This document shows positions 33,403 through 41,798 of a stretch of 64,000 nt of DNA, piece after piece. The position numbers and the translations under genes were made by a program. The notes under the pieces are model-generated. The model was not told where the DNA came from. It ran no database searches and saw only the letters and a list, made by a program, of their open reading frames with translations. The DNA is taken from the NCBI GenBank assembly GCA_008501765.1, contig QQUE01000007.1, positions 186,001 to 250,000 of the forward strand. Direction: 5' to 3'. Source of the stretch: Calditrichota bacterium. GTDB taxonomy: Bacteria > Zhuqueibacterota > Zhuqueibacteria > Zhuqueibacterales > Geothermadaptataceae. Position 1 is the first letter of the stretch. Each line of letters starts with the position of its first letter.

Positions 33403-36400
33403 TTAGCGAAGAACCAACATTTTTCTCGTGGCTACAAAACCATTACTTTCTAATCTTAAATAGAAAAGCCCGGTATTTACTAATTGGTTCTGATTATCTC
33501 TCCCATCCCATTTATAGTGTACATATCCTGCAGGATGAAATTTATTTTCCAGCAAAGATTTCACCTCTTTTCCGAGAAGGTTGTAGATTTTCAGCGTAAC
33601 ATTAGCTGGTTTTGGCAACCCAAAAGAGATGGTCGTTTCCGGATTGAATGGATTGGGATAATTCTGTTCCAAGGTGATTTTTTCCGGTAAAATCGAAAAT
33701 TCTTCATCCACATTGCTTGGCAGAAATGTTTCATTTACAGGTCCGTGGAAGAATAATTGACCTGCGAGTGAAACATCGGCCAGTTTGTAGAAGTACGATT
33801 CCGAGAATTCTACATCGAAATCGTTGTAGGTGTATGTGCTACCAGTTCCGCTATTTCCCTGCCCCGGAATAAGTTCATTGTTAATGCGATTATAGCCGCC
33901 ATTTTCTGTCGAGCTTCGATAAATATCAAAACCAGCATTTTCTGATTCTGTCGCTGTTTCCCATTGCAATTGAATGGAGCCGCTCTGGCTTGCCGCTGTA
34001 AAAGATACAACTTCGACAGGAATTGCCTGCTGTTCTCTTATGAATAATACCATTCCATCGTGATCCGAACTATATAAAGCTGTGGCTGGAGAATCATATC
34101 GGAAATTTTCAGAAACATCAGCATTCCCACGGGCAAATTCAAAGCCGGAAACAAATGAATTTAGATTTTGTGAAGTAAGTATATGATCAAGAACCTGTGA
34201 ATCGCCTGCAAAATTATAGGAATATCGCTTTTCTGCAGGAACAGAATACACCTGATTTATCAAATTTGGATTAACAATGTCGGTACCCGGAATCAATACC
34301 TGTGAATTATCCGAAGGCTCCCCACTAATTTGACCGAGCACATCAACATAACCATCGGTGAATTCAAACGCATTGAAATCGCCTAATACGATGAGGTTTA
34401 TATCGGGATCTGAAATCTGCATAGATTGCACCATATTTGAAACTGAAGTCGCAGCTTTATCTCGTTTAAATTGAACACGTGGCCCTTCAGAAGCATCATC
34501 GATATTATTTAATGAACGTAAATGCAAATTAAGAACCGTAATCGGATCCCCATTGGGCAGCGTGGCATTCAATTTTAGCGGTGGACGATCATGCAACAGG
34601 CTTGTTTGGCCACCAAAAGTATATGTTTCTGATCCCCCAAGTTCGGTAACATCATCAACCGGCACATCGTTTTTGACGAGGTATCCCAGGAAAATATCGC
34701 TGGCTGCGTTACTGCCAACAAAATAAGACGCGTATTGCACTGCGGGTACATCTGCAAGAATTTTGGCTGCCAGCGCATTCAATTCAGACAATCCGCCAAC
34801 TTCTTGAATGGCCAAAATATCCGGGGATTTCATGGCAATTCGAATGTATTGTGACAACTTTGAGAGCCGGTCTGTGTAAATATCTTCATTGCTGAACAAA
34901 CGCTCAACATTCAAAGAGCCAATTGTGAATTCGTCGCTTATTTTGTCCCGCACGGCAATTGGTAGGTCAGGAATATTTGACAAACTTAATGAATTTGGCC
35001 AGAGCTCATAATCGTTGAATTCAAAGCCGATGATACCGGTGGCCTCAAAGTTTGTTCCGGCCGACAGGAGTGAATTGGTTAGACCCAGCCGATCGACATC
35101 CATCTCGAATTTCTCGGGGTTGCCATCCCACACAGGAAGATTTGGCAGACCGGGAAATTCTATGCCCGGTTCACGAAATGTGCGTTCCGGTTTTGCGACA
35201 ATATGGACTTCAGCAATGGGATCGGATGAAAATTCCTGGTTAGCCCCGGTCACCGTTCCGTTGGCAATATGAACCAGCATTCCTTCAAATCGTTCTAAAT
35301 CAGGCATTCCGTCTGAAACGATTGGCGATGGAACCGCGCTGTCCAGTTCAACAGCCACCGGCAACGGATTGCCTGAGGAAACAATTGTGACTGCCGGCGA
35401 ATTGGTAAATTCAGTTAATCCAAAAAACTCGGCGACATCTCCGCTCACTGAAACTAAATCACCAACACGTACTGTGGGTTCTGCTCCGGTGTACACCCAA
35501 ATTCCATTGGAAGATTGTGGATTTTCGTCATCGCGTGTGTCCGGCGTTTGCATGGCAAATCCGTCAGATGCGACTGCGGTAACTATATTATTTTCAGTGG
35601 TGACGCTTTGCCCTTCGTACGGGCTTGCGAGGCCAGAACCCTGGATGTCAAATATTTCGTAGGTCGATGTGCTGCTAATCGTGATAAATGAAAAGATTTG
35701 ATCTGCATTCATGTTGTCCGGTGGATCATCGGCATCATTATCAAACACAGCCGACGCCAATACAGTGATTGTCACGGTCTCATTATTTACAAAATCGGAA
35801 TCTGGATTCAGCGAATAATTTGACGGCCCACCGGTGACCACGGCTGAATGGATACCGCTATTCGACCCTGAAATCTCGAACCATGGATTTTCTGTCGTCA
35901 CAGCTTCACTGAAAACGATATCGATATTCGTAGAAATTGGGACACTGGTCGCACCATTTGCGGGTGTGACAGTGCTCACGATCGGCGCCGAGTCCCCCGC
36001 TCCGGCTCGGGTATAACTTCCAAGAGGAAATGGATTGGCTGCCGAGGAATTCGTCGATTCACCGTCCAGTGAATTAGGCCCACTGAAAGTCCAGTTGCTG
36101 ATAACAAAAGTGTTGCCATCGGGGCCAGAACTATTCTTGCGATAACTCCATCCATCCAAATATTCCCAGGCGGAGCCAGAACCATCAGTATTTATATCCC
36201 CGAAAATATCCACGACGCTGCCATTTTTAAACAACTCAAGAGCATCGTCCCCATTAATATTTGCTGCGCTTCCGGTAAAATTTGGCACAAAGCCAAAAAA
36301 TTTTTGAAATTCGGTCGATTCAGAAGCCAGATATAAAAAATCACCTGCCGTCGCCGGTTCTGAGGGAAATGTAAATTCTTCGCCGTCCGTTCCACCACCA

Positions 36401-36594
36401 TTATTGGCGGAGCCAAAACCGTATTCGCTCAAATCAGCAATATTGTTTACGACATAAAATTCAATTGCTTTTGGGACTCCCCCAGTGAGCGGTCCGTCGA
36501 TTGTACCAGTTATTATGAGGTCGGTTTGAGCAAATGCAGTGGGTGCCAAAATCAAAAACATCAAACATCCAATAAAAGTTTTTATTTGTAGCAT
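33403..36594 (-). CDS. Secreted multidomain endonuclease/exonuclease/phosphatase-family nuclease with sorting domain
   Basis: 1063 residues from the ATG at 36594, 8 nt after GGAGG; an upstream ATG at 36618 lacks a site. Order: signal peptide, lamin-tail-like domain (about 20-180), Ig-like Big_5 domain ('VTPANGATSVPISTNIDIVF'), OB-fold of the ExeM/YhcR type (about 315-420), and an EEP nuclease domain (about 555-850). Catalytic-looking motifs there are 'LAIQEVGG', 'VLGDFNAF' and 'SDHDGMV'. The C-terminus is a sorting domain with 'NYPNPFNPETTISFGLP' and ends in 'RKMLVLR'. It is probably an extracellular nuclease that degrades DNA for nutrients or in biofilm, exported by a type IX-like route. Substrate is inferred from the ExeM family. 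Confidence 0.88.
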   Translation of the reverse strand: MLQIKTFIGCLMFLILAPTAFAQTDLIITGTIDGPLTGGVPKAIEFYVVNNIADLSEYGFGSANNGGGTDGEEFTFPSEPATAGDFLYLASESTEFQKFFGFVPNFTGSAANINGDDALELFKNGSVVDIFGDINTDGSGSAWEYLDGWSYRKNSSGPDGNTFVISNWTFSGPNSLDGESTNSSAANPFPLGSYTRAGAGDSAPIVSTVTPANGATSVPISTNIDIVFSEAVTTENPWFEISGSNSGIHSAVVTGGPSNYSLNPDSDFVNNETVTITVLASAVFDNDADDPPDNMNADQIFSFITISSTSTYEIFDIQGSGLASPYEGQSVTTENNIVTAVASDGFAMQTPDTRDDENPQSSNGIWVYTGAEPTVRVGDLVSVSGDVAEFFGLTEFTNSPAVTIVSSGNPLPVAVELDSAVPSPIVSDGMPDLERFEGMLVHIANGTVTGANQEFSSDPIAEVHIVAKPERTFREPGIEFPGLPNLPVWDGNPEKFEMDVDRLGLTNSLLSAGTNFEATGIIGFEFNDYELWPNSLSLSNIPDLPIAVRDKISDEFTIGSLNVERLFSNEDIYTDRLSKLSQYIRIAMKSPDILAIQEVGGLSELNALAAKILADVPAVQYASYFVGSNAASDIFLGYLVKNDVPVDDVTELGGSETYTFGGQTSLLHDRPPLKLNATLPNGDPITVLNLHLRSLNNIDDASEGPRVQFKRDKAATSVSNMVQSMQISDPDINLIVLGDFNAFEFTDGYVDVLGQISGEPSDNSQVLIPGTDIVNPNLINQVYSVPAEKRYSYNFAGDSQVLDHILTSQNLNSFVSGFEFARGNADVSENFRYDSPATALYSSDHDGMVLFIREQQAIPVEVVSFTAASQSGSIQLQWETATESENAGFDIYRSSTENGGYNRINNELIPGQGNSGTGSTYTYNDFDVEFSESYFYKLADVSLAGQLFFHGPVNETFLPSNVDEEFSILPEKITLEQNYPNPFNPETTISFGLPKPANVTLKIYNLLGKEVKSLLENKFHPAGYVHYKWDGRDNQNQLVNTGLFYLRLESNGFVATRKMLVLR

Positions 36595-36767
36595 TAATCT
36601 TCCTCCCTGCTTGTCCATTAACGAAATTATTGAATTGATTTACGAAAAGAAGGCGGTAGGGCTCATTGCGCGTAATTTGACTATTCTTGAATTTATGCGA
36701 TAGAGTTCATATTTCAACGGGTAAATTAATTTCTTGAAATTACATTTATTGTTCCCAAAAGCTGATT

Positions 36768-37799
36768 TTATAACGGAGCTGTCGTCTGTCTTTCAACCAA
36801 TGTTGGCGATAGTTGAACTTGCCTGACCGGTGATTCTTTATCCTCGAATTTTTCCATAATTCGTTCGACAGCCATGCAACCAATTTCGTACATTGGCTGC
36901 TGCATCGTTGTCAGGGAAAGATAAGAAGCAAGTTCGATATCGTCAAAGCCAATGATCGAATAGTCTTTTGGGATCGATAGTCCAGCTTCCCGGATCGCTT
37001 TCATCGCGCCGATAGCCAATATATCTGATCCTGCAAAAATCGCTGTTATTCCTTTTCTGTCCATTTGCAGGAGGCGTTTCATGGCGCTCTCGCCGACGTG
37101 TTCATTAAAACCGTCATTTTGCTGTAAAAGATCAGGATTATCCAGCGCATCAGCACTAATAAACAGATCAGGTGTGACCGTTAAACCGGATTCCTGCATG
37201 GCCCGTTCATAGCCGCGGTACCTTTCCCGACTCGGTGCGCTTTCTTTGTGCCCGGAAATCATGGCAATATTTTTGTGTCCAAGTTCGATTAAGTGTTTTG
37301 TTGCGGCAAAAGCACCCTCTTCATTTTTAACCTGGATGCAGTCGATTTTGTCGTGTGCCCTGTCGACTATCAATAGGGGAACTTTCGATTTGCTGAATTT
37401 CTCAGCATATTCGTCCGAAATCTCCATCGAGAAAGTAAGGACACCATCACACCGTCTTTCCTGCAGAGTCCTGTTAAGAAAATTATTTTTAACTTCCAGC
37501 CGGTCAACATAATAGAGGATGAGATCATATTCGTATTTACTCAAAGTTTTCATTATTCCGCGCAAGAGCTCATGATAAAAATGACCGGTATAAAACGGCA
37601 TAATTGCAGCAAGAATTCCGGTTTTTTTTCGTGCTAATCCCTGGGCGATGGCATGGGGTGTGTAGCCGAGTTCCTTGATTGCATGCAGAACTATTTTCTT
37701 TGTCTCCGGTCTGATTTGCGGACTGTTATTTATCGCTCTGGATACAGTTCCGATTCCAACTTTTGCAACACGGGCAACATCGTAAATTGTAACAGCCAT
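36768..37799 (-). CDS. LacI-family transcriptional regulator
   Basis: 343 residues. The N-terminal helix-turn-helix is textbook LacI ('TIYDVARVAKVGIGTVSRAI', then 'LGYTPHAIAQGLARKKTG' as hinge helix), followed by a periplasmic-binding-protein-like sugar-sensing domain ('DGVLTFSM', 'IAMISGHKES', 'AIFAGSDILAIGAMKA', 'IIGFDDIELASYLSLTTM'). Such regulators normally repress sugar-use genes and are released by a sugar ligand. No sugar transporter or glycosidase is adjacent; the nearest downstream gene is the secreted nuclease, 173 nt away. The ligand and targets cannot be told from this window. Confidence 0.93.
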   Translation of the reverse strand: MAVTIYDVARVAKVGIGTVSRAINNSPQIRPETKKIVLHAIKELGYTPHAIAQGLARKKTGILAAIMPFYTGHFYHELLRGIMKTLSKYEYDLILYYVDRLEVKNNFLNRTLQERRCDGVLTFSMEISDEYAEKFSKSKVPLLIVDRAHDKIDCIQVKNEEGAFAATKHLIELGHKNIAMISGHKESAPSRERYRGYERAMQESGLTVTPDLFISADALDNPDLLQQNDGFNEHVGESAMKRLLQMDRKGITAIFAGSDILAIGAMKAIREAGLSIPKDYSIIGFDDIELASYLSLTTMQQPMYEIGCMAVERIMEKFEDKESPVRQVQLSPTLVERQTTAPL

Positions 37800-38041
37800 A
37801 AGCTCTAAACCTTCAAATAGTTGTCTTAAAAATTTTTCGGAGAGTTGATTTTTCTATTTCCCCAACGGAAAGGCTTCCAACCGTTTCCAAATATATAAAA
37901 AAAAAAGGAGCATTCCAGTATTTTCTTACAGCTAAAATTTTAATTGCTGAAAATACAAACTCCATAATTCTGATTGCATAAATCTGAGAAAACGCTTATG
38001 TTTGGCTTCAATTATAATAAAAATCAACAAAAGGGCGATCC

Positions 38042-38203
38042 ATGTCAAAAAAAGATACAATTATCATAGTTTTGATAGCCATCTCAATTGTTGTACTTCT
38101 GTTTTTTGGGTACAACGATTACAAACGGCAAAAAGGATTAAAGAATGACGCGGTGGGTGAAATCATTTATGAATCGAATAATGCTCGGTCAAGTTTGGGT
38201 TGA
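38042..38203 (+). CDS. Small single-pass membrane protein, 53 residues
   Basis: An ATG at 38042 follows AAGGG at 6 nt and opens a 53-codon frame. The peptide starts MSKKDT, then has one hydrophobic helix (about residues 7-22) and a charged tail ('YNDYKRQKGLKND'). Composition and ribosome site make it look real. It is flanked by the LacI gene (divergent) and the hairpin at 38259, which would end its transcript. The function is unknown. Confidence 0.55.
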   Translation: MSKKDTIIIVLIAISIVVLLFFGYNDYKRQKGLKNDAVGEIIYESNNARSSLG

Positions 38204-38249
38204 ATGGAGATAAACAAGATGTGTCCGATATAGCCCCTGTTTAAAAATT

Positions 38250-38621
38250 TCATAAAATGCAAAAAGCCTGATCTTTATTCGTAGGATCAGGCTTTTTGCG
38301 TGTGTTTTTTAACAGGCTTCGTTTCTTTTTTATTCGCAGCCGCGCTTCTTTCACCCGGCCGGGGATATTTGTGGGCTTCCGTGGCTTTCGCCGGGCAAAT
38401 TTTGATTGCAGGCTTGCTCTCAGCCGCAACCACGCCATTTTTCTATTTTTATGCTGTGACCGGCTCTCACTTGCCGTGACGATCAGGCCGGTTGGCTGAT
38501 GCAGCAAGCGTACGGCAGATTCGGTTTTGTTGCGATGCTGCCCACCTGGCCCCGATGCTTTATAGGTCGAAAGAACGGTGTCCTTCTCCAGGTTTTTTAA
38601 ATAATTTTCAAGTTCATTCAT
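38250..38621 (-). CDS. GGQ-domain release-factor-like ribosome rescue protein
   Basis: 123 residues from ATG 38621; an ATG at 38636 would add five, but it abuts the T-run of the terminator upstream. The catalytic loop is 'SGPGGQHRNKTESAVRLLHQ', the class I release-factor GGQ motif that hydrolyses peptidyl-tRNA. No codon-recognition domain is present. The basic tail ('RVKEARLRIKKKRSLLKNTR') resembles the ArfB/ICT1 tail that enters the empty mRNA channel of stalled ribosomes. The protein therefore probably rescues ribosomes on nonstop mRNA. Oddly, a strong terminator hairpin (38259-38299) lies inside the last codons, so many transcripts may lack a stop codon. Whether it is ArfB proper or a related RF-like family is open. 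Confidence 0.85.
   Translation of the reverse strand: MNELENYLKNLEKDTVLSTYKASGPGGQHRNKTESAVRLLHQPTGLIVTASESRSQHKNRKMAWLRLRASLQSKFARRKPRKPTNIPGRVKEARLRIKKKRSLLKNTRKKPDPTNKDQAFCIL
38259..38299. terminator. Intrinsic terminator inside the rescue-factor coding sequence
   Basis: A 15-bp perfect stem (38259-38273 with 38285-38299) and an 11-base loop. The core GCCTGATC/GATCAGGC is flanked by five As and five Ts, so it can work on both strands. On the plus strand it lies 55 nt after the small membrane protein. On the minus strand its U-run ends about four codons before the TGA of the GGQ gene. Confidence 0.85.
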
Positions 38622-38636
38622 TTCAGTTATTCTCAT

Positions 38637-38667
38637 AAAAAAAGCGGCTGTAAAAAAAACAACCGCT
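38637..38667 (-). terminator. Intrinsic terminator after trxA
   Basis: Read on the minus strand: AGCGGTTG (38667-38660) pairs with CAGCCGCT (38650-38643) with one G-U pair, and is followed by a run of Ts that touches the possible ATG at 38636. It lies 29 nt after the thioredoxin stop. It should limit read-through into the GGQ gene. Confidence 0.8.
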
Positions 38668-38695
38668 GATATTTAATTCAGATTTTATAATGGAA

Positions 38696-39016
38696 TTATG
38701 CAACAACACTGTCGAGACGACGCTGAATTTCGGTTTTCGGAACCGCACCAATAATCGTATCGACAACTTCGCCGTCTTTAAATATAAGCAAAGACGGGAT
38801 GCTGCGAATGCCATAAGTTCCTGCGACAGATCCATTGTTGTCCACGTTTAATTTTCCAATCTTGACGGAATCGGAATATTCAGTCGAAAGTTCTTCTATG
38901 ACCGGGCCTATCATTTTACAAGGGCCACACCATTCCGCCCAAAAATCAACCAAAACAGGTTTGTCAGATTTAATAACTTCCTGATCGAAATTGCTATCAT
39001 TGAATTCTAAAGCCAT
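38696..39016 (-). CDS. trxA: Thioredoxin
   Basis: 106 residues, normal thioredoxin length. The active site is 'WAEWCGPCKM' with the redox pair CGPC, and the conserved cis-proline is in 'RSIPSLLIF'. It is a cytoplasmic disulfide reductase that serves many enzymes with thioredoxin reductase. AAGGAG lies 8 nt before the ATG. It has its own terminator, so it is probably a single-gene unit or the end of one starting further upstream. Confidence 0.97.
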   Translation of the reverse strand: MALEFNDSNFDQEVIKSDKPVLVDFWAEWCGPCKMIGPVIEELSTEYSDSVKIGKLNVDNNGSVAGTYGIRSIPSLLIFKDGEVVDTIIGAVPKTEIQRRLDSVVA

Positions 39017-39095
39017 CTTATAAACTCCTTATTATTAATGTAAAAAATAACCAGCAAAAATAGTTTGTTTAAATACAAAATACAACAGAATTAAT

Positions 39096-40568
39096 CTATT
39101 TATTCCTCAGCGATCCGGAACCTTGAAAAAAGCTGGAAAATGCGATATAATAGTAGCCAAATTGGAACAATATAAAAAAAGGTATCGACAGATAAAGCTC
39201 ATTTACAAAGAAATAACTCATTCCGGCAGTGAAATAAAGCGCTAATAATAGTTCGATAAAATGAACCCGTGATGCCGGTGGTTTATAAGTTTTTTTCTTC
39301 CAGGTGTCTTTTTGTGATTCTATCTTAAATTTTGGTGTACGTAGGAAATCGGTCTTTATGCCCATCAGTGCTTCAATTACAGCCTTTCCGTTGTTGACAG
39401 ACAATCCGATGCCCAGCCCCATCAACGCTGGAACATATATTATGTGGGGCCATAATTTTTTATGAACCAGTTTTAATGTGTAGGCATAATAATTGATCAC
39501 GGAAAGTGTTGCTGCAAAAAACATTACCAAATACGGTAAAATAGTCCATTTTACCGAAAGCATAACCTGCAGATTTAGCATTGGAATTAATAAAAATGCC
39601 GGCACAGCCATGAGTAAATAGGCGAAGTTACTGCCGAGATGCAACAATGCCTCAATGCGGACAGCAAGCGGTAATTTGGATTTTAATACCAACGGCAAAA
39701 GTTTTATAGCTGTTTGAACAGAACCTTTCGCCCAGCGGTGCTGCTGACTTTTGTAAGCGTTCATGTCCACTGGCAGTTCCGCGGGTGCGATGACATCCGG
39801 AAGAAATATGAACTTCCACCCTGCCAATTGCGATCGATAACTTAAATCGAGGTCTTCAGTTAAAGTATCGTGCTGCCATCCGCCGGCATCGACAATGGCC
39901 TGACGGCGCCAAATTCCGGCGGTTCCATTAAAATTAAAAAACTTTCCCGAGCGATTGCGGGTGAAATGTTCAATTAAAAAATGGGCATCAAGAAAACATC
40001 CTTGCAATTTCGTTAAAAGCGAATAGTTTAGATTCAAATGCCCCCACCGTGCCTGTACCATGCCAACTTCTTTATTGGAAACAAGATGGGGTATTGTTTT
40101 TTTTAAGAAATCAGATTCAGGTACGAAATCAGCATCAAAAACCGCGATAAACTCCTCGTTGGAATTATTGAGTCCATATTCAAGGGCACCGGCTTTAAAG
40201 CCAACGCGGTTTGGGCGCCGGACGTGTTCTATCTGTACGCCTTTGGAAACTAAAATGTTTGTGAGTCTGGCAGCCAGGCGCGACGTATTATCAGTCGAAT
40301 CATCGAGAATTTGAATGCGGAGTTTGTCCTTCGGATAGTTAATCTGCACAACTGCCTTGATCAGTCTTTTTAAAACGTATTTCTCGTTAAATATTGGCAA
40401 CTGGATTAAAACCTCCGGCCAGTTTTCAGGCATTGGCGGGCTATCAACAGACAATTTACTGTATTTGTAATGTCTGAAAATCAATACATATTTATGAATG
40501 CCAAATAGGCCCAATCCGAACAAGGCAAGAATATACAGACCCATAAGCACGGCAAATAAAAAATCCAT
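39096..40568 (-). CDS. Membrane processive glycosyltransferase, family GT2 (cellulose-synthase-like)
   Basis: 490 residues. An N-terminal membrane helix is followed by a GT-A catalytic domain with 'ILDDSTDN', 'VFDADFVP', 'TEDLDLSYR' and the processive motif 'QQHRW'. Four or more C-terminal membrane helices follow (from about residue 300). The D, DxD, D, QxxRW set marks a processive inverting transferase of the cellulose synthase/mannan synthase/glucosylceramide synthase group. It probably polymerises or adds sugars at the inner membrane from a nucleotide-sugar. No PilZ domain or co-synthase gene is next to it, so the product is unknown. It lies downstream of the polysaccharide genes on the same strand. 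Confidence 0.9.
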   Translation of the reverse strand: MDFLFAVLMGLYILALFGLGLFGIHKYVLIFRHYKYSKLSVDSPPMPENWPEVLIQLPIFNEKYVLKRLIKAVVQINYPKDKLRIQILDDSTDNTSRLAARLTNILVSKGVQIEHVRRPNRVGFKAGALEYGLNNSNEEFIAVFDADFVPESDFLKKTIPHLVSNKEVGMVQARWGHLNLNYSLLTKLQGCFLDAHFLIEHFTRNRSGKFFNFNGTAGIWRRQAIVDAGGWQHDTLTEDLDLSYRSQLAGWKFIFLPDVIAPAELPVDMNAYKSQQHRWAKGSVQTAIKLLPLVLKSKLPLAVRIEALLHLGSNFAYLLMAVPAFLLIPMLNLQVMLSVKWTILPYLVMFFAATLSVINYYAYTLKLVHKKLWPHIIYVPALMGLGIGLSVNNGKAVIEALMGIKTDFLRTPKFKIESQKDTWKKKTYKPPASRVHFIELLLALYFTAGMSYFFVNELYLSIPFFILFQFGYYYIAFSSFFQGSGSLRNK

Positions 40569-40810
40569 TAACTACTTTCCTCCGGTACTCCATCGTAAAT
40601 CACAATTGCTTAGTAATTTTATATAAAACAATGCTACTTGAACGCACGGTAATATATAAATATTCCTCTCCCTAAAGAATTGACATTAAAATAAGCTTTT
40701 CAATACAAGCATCAACTGTAAATATTAATAATCTCGAAGTAAAAAATCAGGTTAAATTTGAAAATCAGGGATCGAATGCTGAGGTAAGCCTGAAGGAAGC
40801 TGCTGTTAAG

Positions 40811-41737
40811 CTAAGAGAACGAAAGCATGAATAACGGAACCGATGCAAAAATCAAGGCAACCAACGCAAGAATAATCACAGAGAAGGCGGGACTAAATCC
40901 TTTTTTTACGAGTTGGTGCGACAGGTGTTTTTGGTCTGCAACATAAATTGGATTACCGGCAGCAAGGCGTGATATTGTCACAAACAGTGTGTCACTAAAA
41001 GGAATTATCAGGAAACATAGGGTGAAGAAAATAGGAACAGACTGTAATTCGAGTGCGATGCTATTGTTAAATTTGATCGATACCAAGCTTATCAACGCGC
41101 CGATAAAAAGACTGCCTGCGTCCCCCATAAAAATTTTGGCCCGGGGAAAGTTAAACATGAGAAATCCGGCAATTGAGCCAGCTAACACGAGAGACAAAAC
41201 GACTAAATCATGTAAGTGGTGCGATATAAAAAATATACCCATAAAACCTGAAGCGATTAGTGCGACGCTTGCACTGTGTCCGTTCATATTATCTAAAAGG
41301 TTAAAGGCGTTTATAAAGCCAATAACCCAGATTAAAGTGATGATTTTATCCACAATAATTATTTGTGTTAAAATCAGGACAAATCCACTCTGAATAAACC
41401 CGATTGCCAGAATGGCTTCTATGAATAATTTTATTTTATAATCGAGTGTGGTTTTTCTAAAATCATCGTACAAACCTAATAAAAATAGTACCATTGGGAG
41501 AAAATAAATAAACGGGGCATGGAAGCCAGTTCCGGTTCGAATTGAAAAATATGTCAGGCAAAAGTAAAAACTGATCACGATTGCCGCTCCACCCAAAAGA
41601 GGAGTTGGCTCTTTATGCGAGGAACGTTCATTGGGGTAATCGAGAAAATTCAATTTCCGGGCAATCCAAATTAGCGGGATAACAAGAATTGCGGATAGGA
41701 AAAAGGGAATGAGCATATAAATTGTGAGATCGATCAT
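40811..41737 (-). CDS. WecA/MraY-like undecaprenyl-phosphate sugar-1-phosphate transferase
   Basis: 308 residues, with about ten membrane helices. Characteristic motifs: 'GLYDDFRKT' and 'NAFNLLDNMNGHS', the Asp-rich cytoplasmic loops that bind Mg and substrate, and 'IFMGDAGSLFIGAL'. The family transfers a HexNAc-1-phosphate from a UDP-sugar to undecaprenyl phosphate, starting lipid-linked O-antigen or capsule synthesis. The absence of MraY-specific cell-wall neighbours, and the polysaccharide cluster upstream, favour a WecA-type role. It would supply the first sugar for the Wzx/Wzy pathway encoded at 47-59 kb. Confidence 0.9.
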   Translation of the reverse strand: MIDLTIYMLIPFFLSAILVIPLIWIARKLNFLDYPNERSSHKEPTPLLGGAAIVISFYFCLTYFSIRTGTGFHAPFIYFLPMVLFLLGLYDDFRKTTLDYKIKLFIEAILAIGFIQSGFVLILTQIIIVDKIITLIWVIGFINAFNLLDNMNGHSASVALIASGFMGIFFISHHLHDLVVLSLVLAGSIAGFLMFNFPRAKIFMGDAGSLFIGALISLVSIKFNNSIALELQSVPIFFTLCFLIIPFSDTLFVTISRLAAGNPIYVADQKHLSHQLVKKGFSPAFSVIILALVALIFASVPLFMLSFS

Positions 41738-41798
41738 TTCGGGGCTTGAATTTTCAAAATTTGTTGGCAGATTGCGCTTCGTTTAGCGCATTTATCTG

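Noticed and set aside
37864-37888. AACGG...CCGTT and GGAAA...TTTCC inverted elements upstream of the LacI gene
   Set aside because: Arms are only five bases and do not match the LacI-family operator pattern with a central CG; not enough to call an operator.
41773-41790. TGCGC/GCGCA hairpin after the WecA-like gene start
   Set aside because: Five-base stem without a T-run; it lies between genes of the same direction and could be chance.
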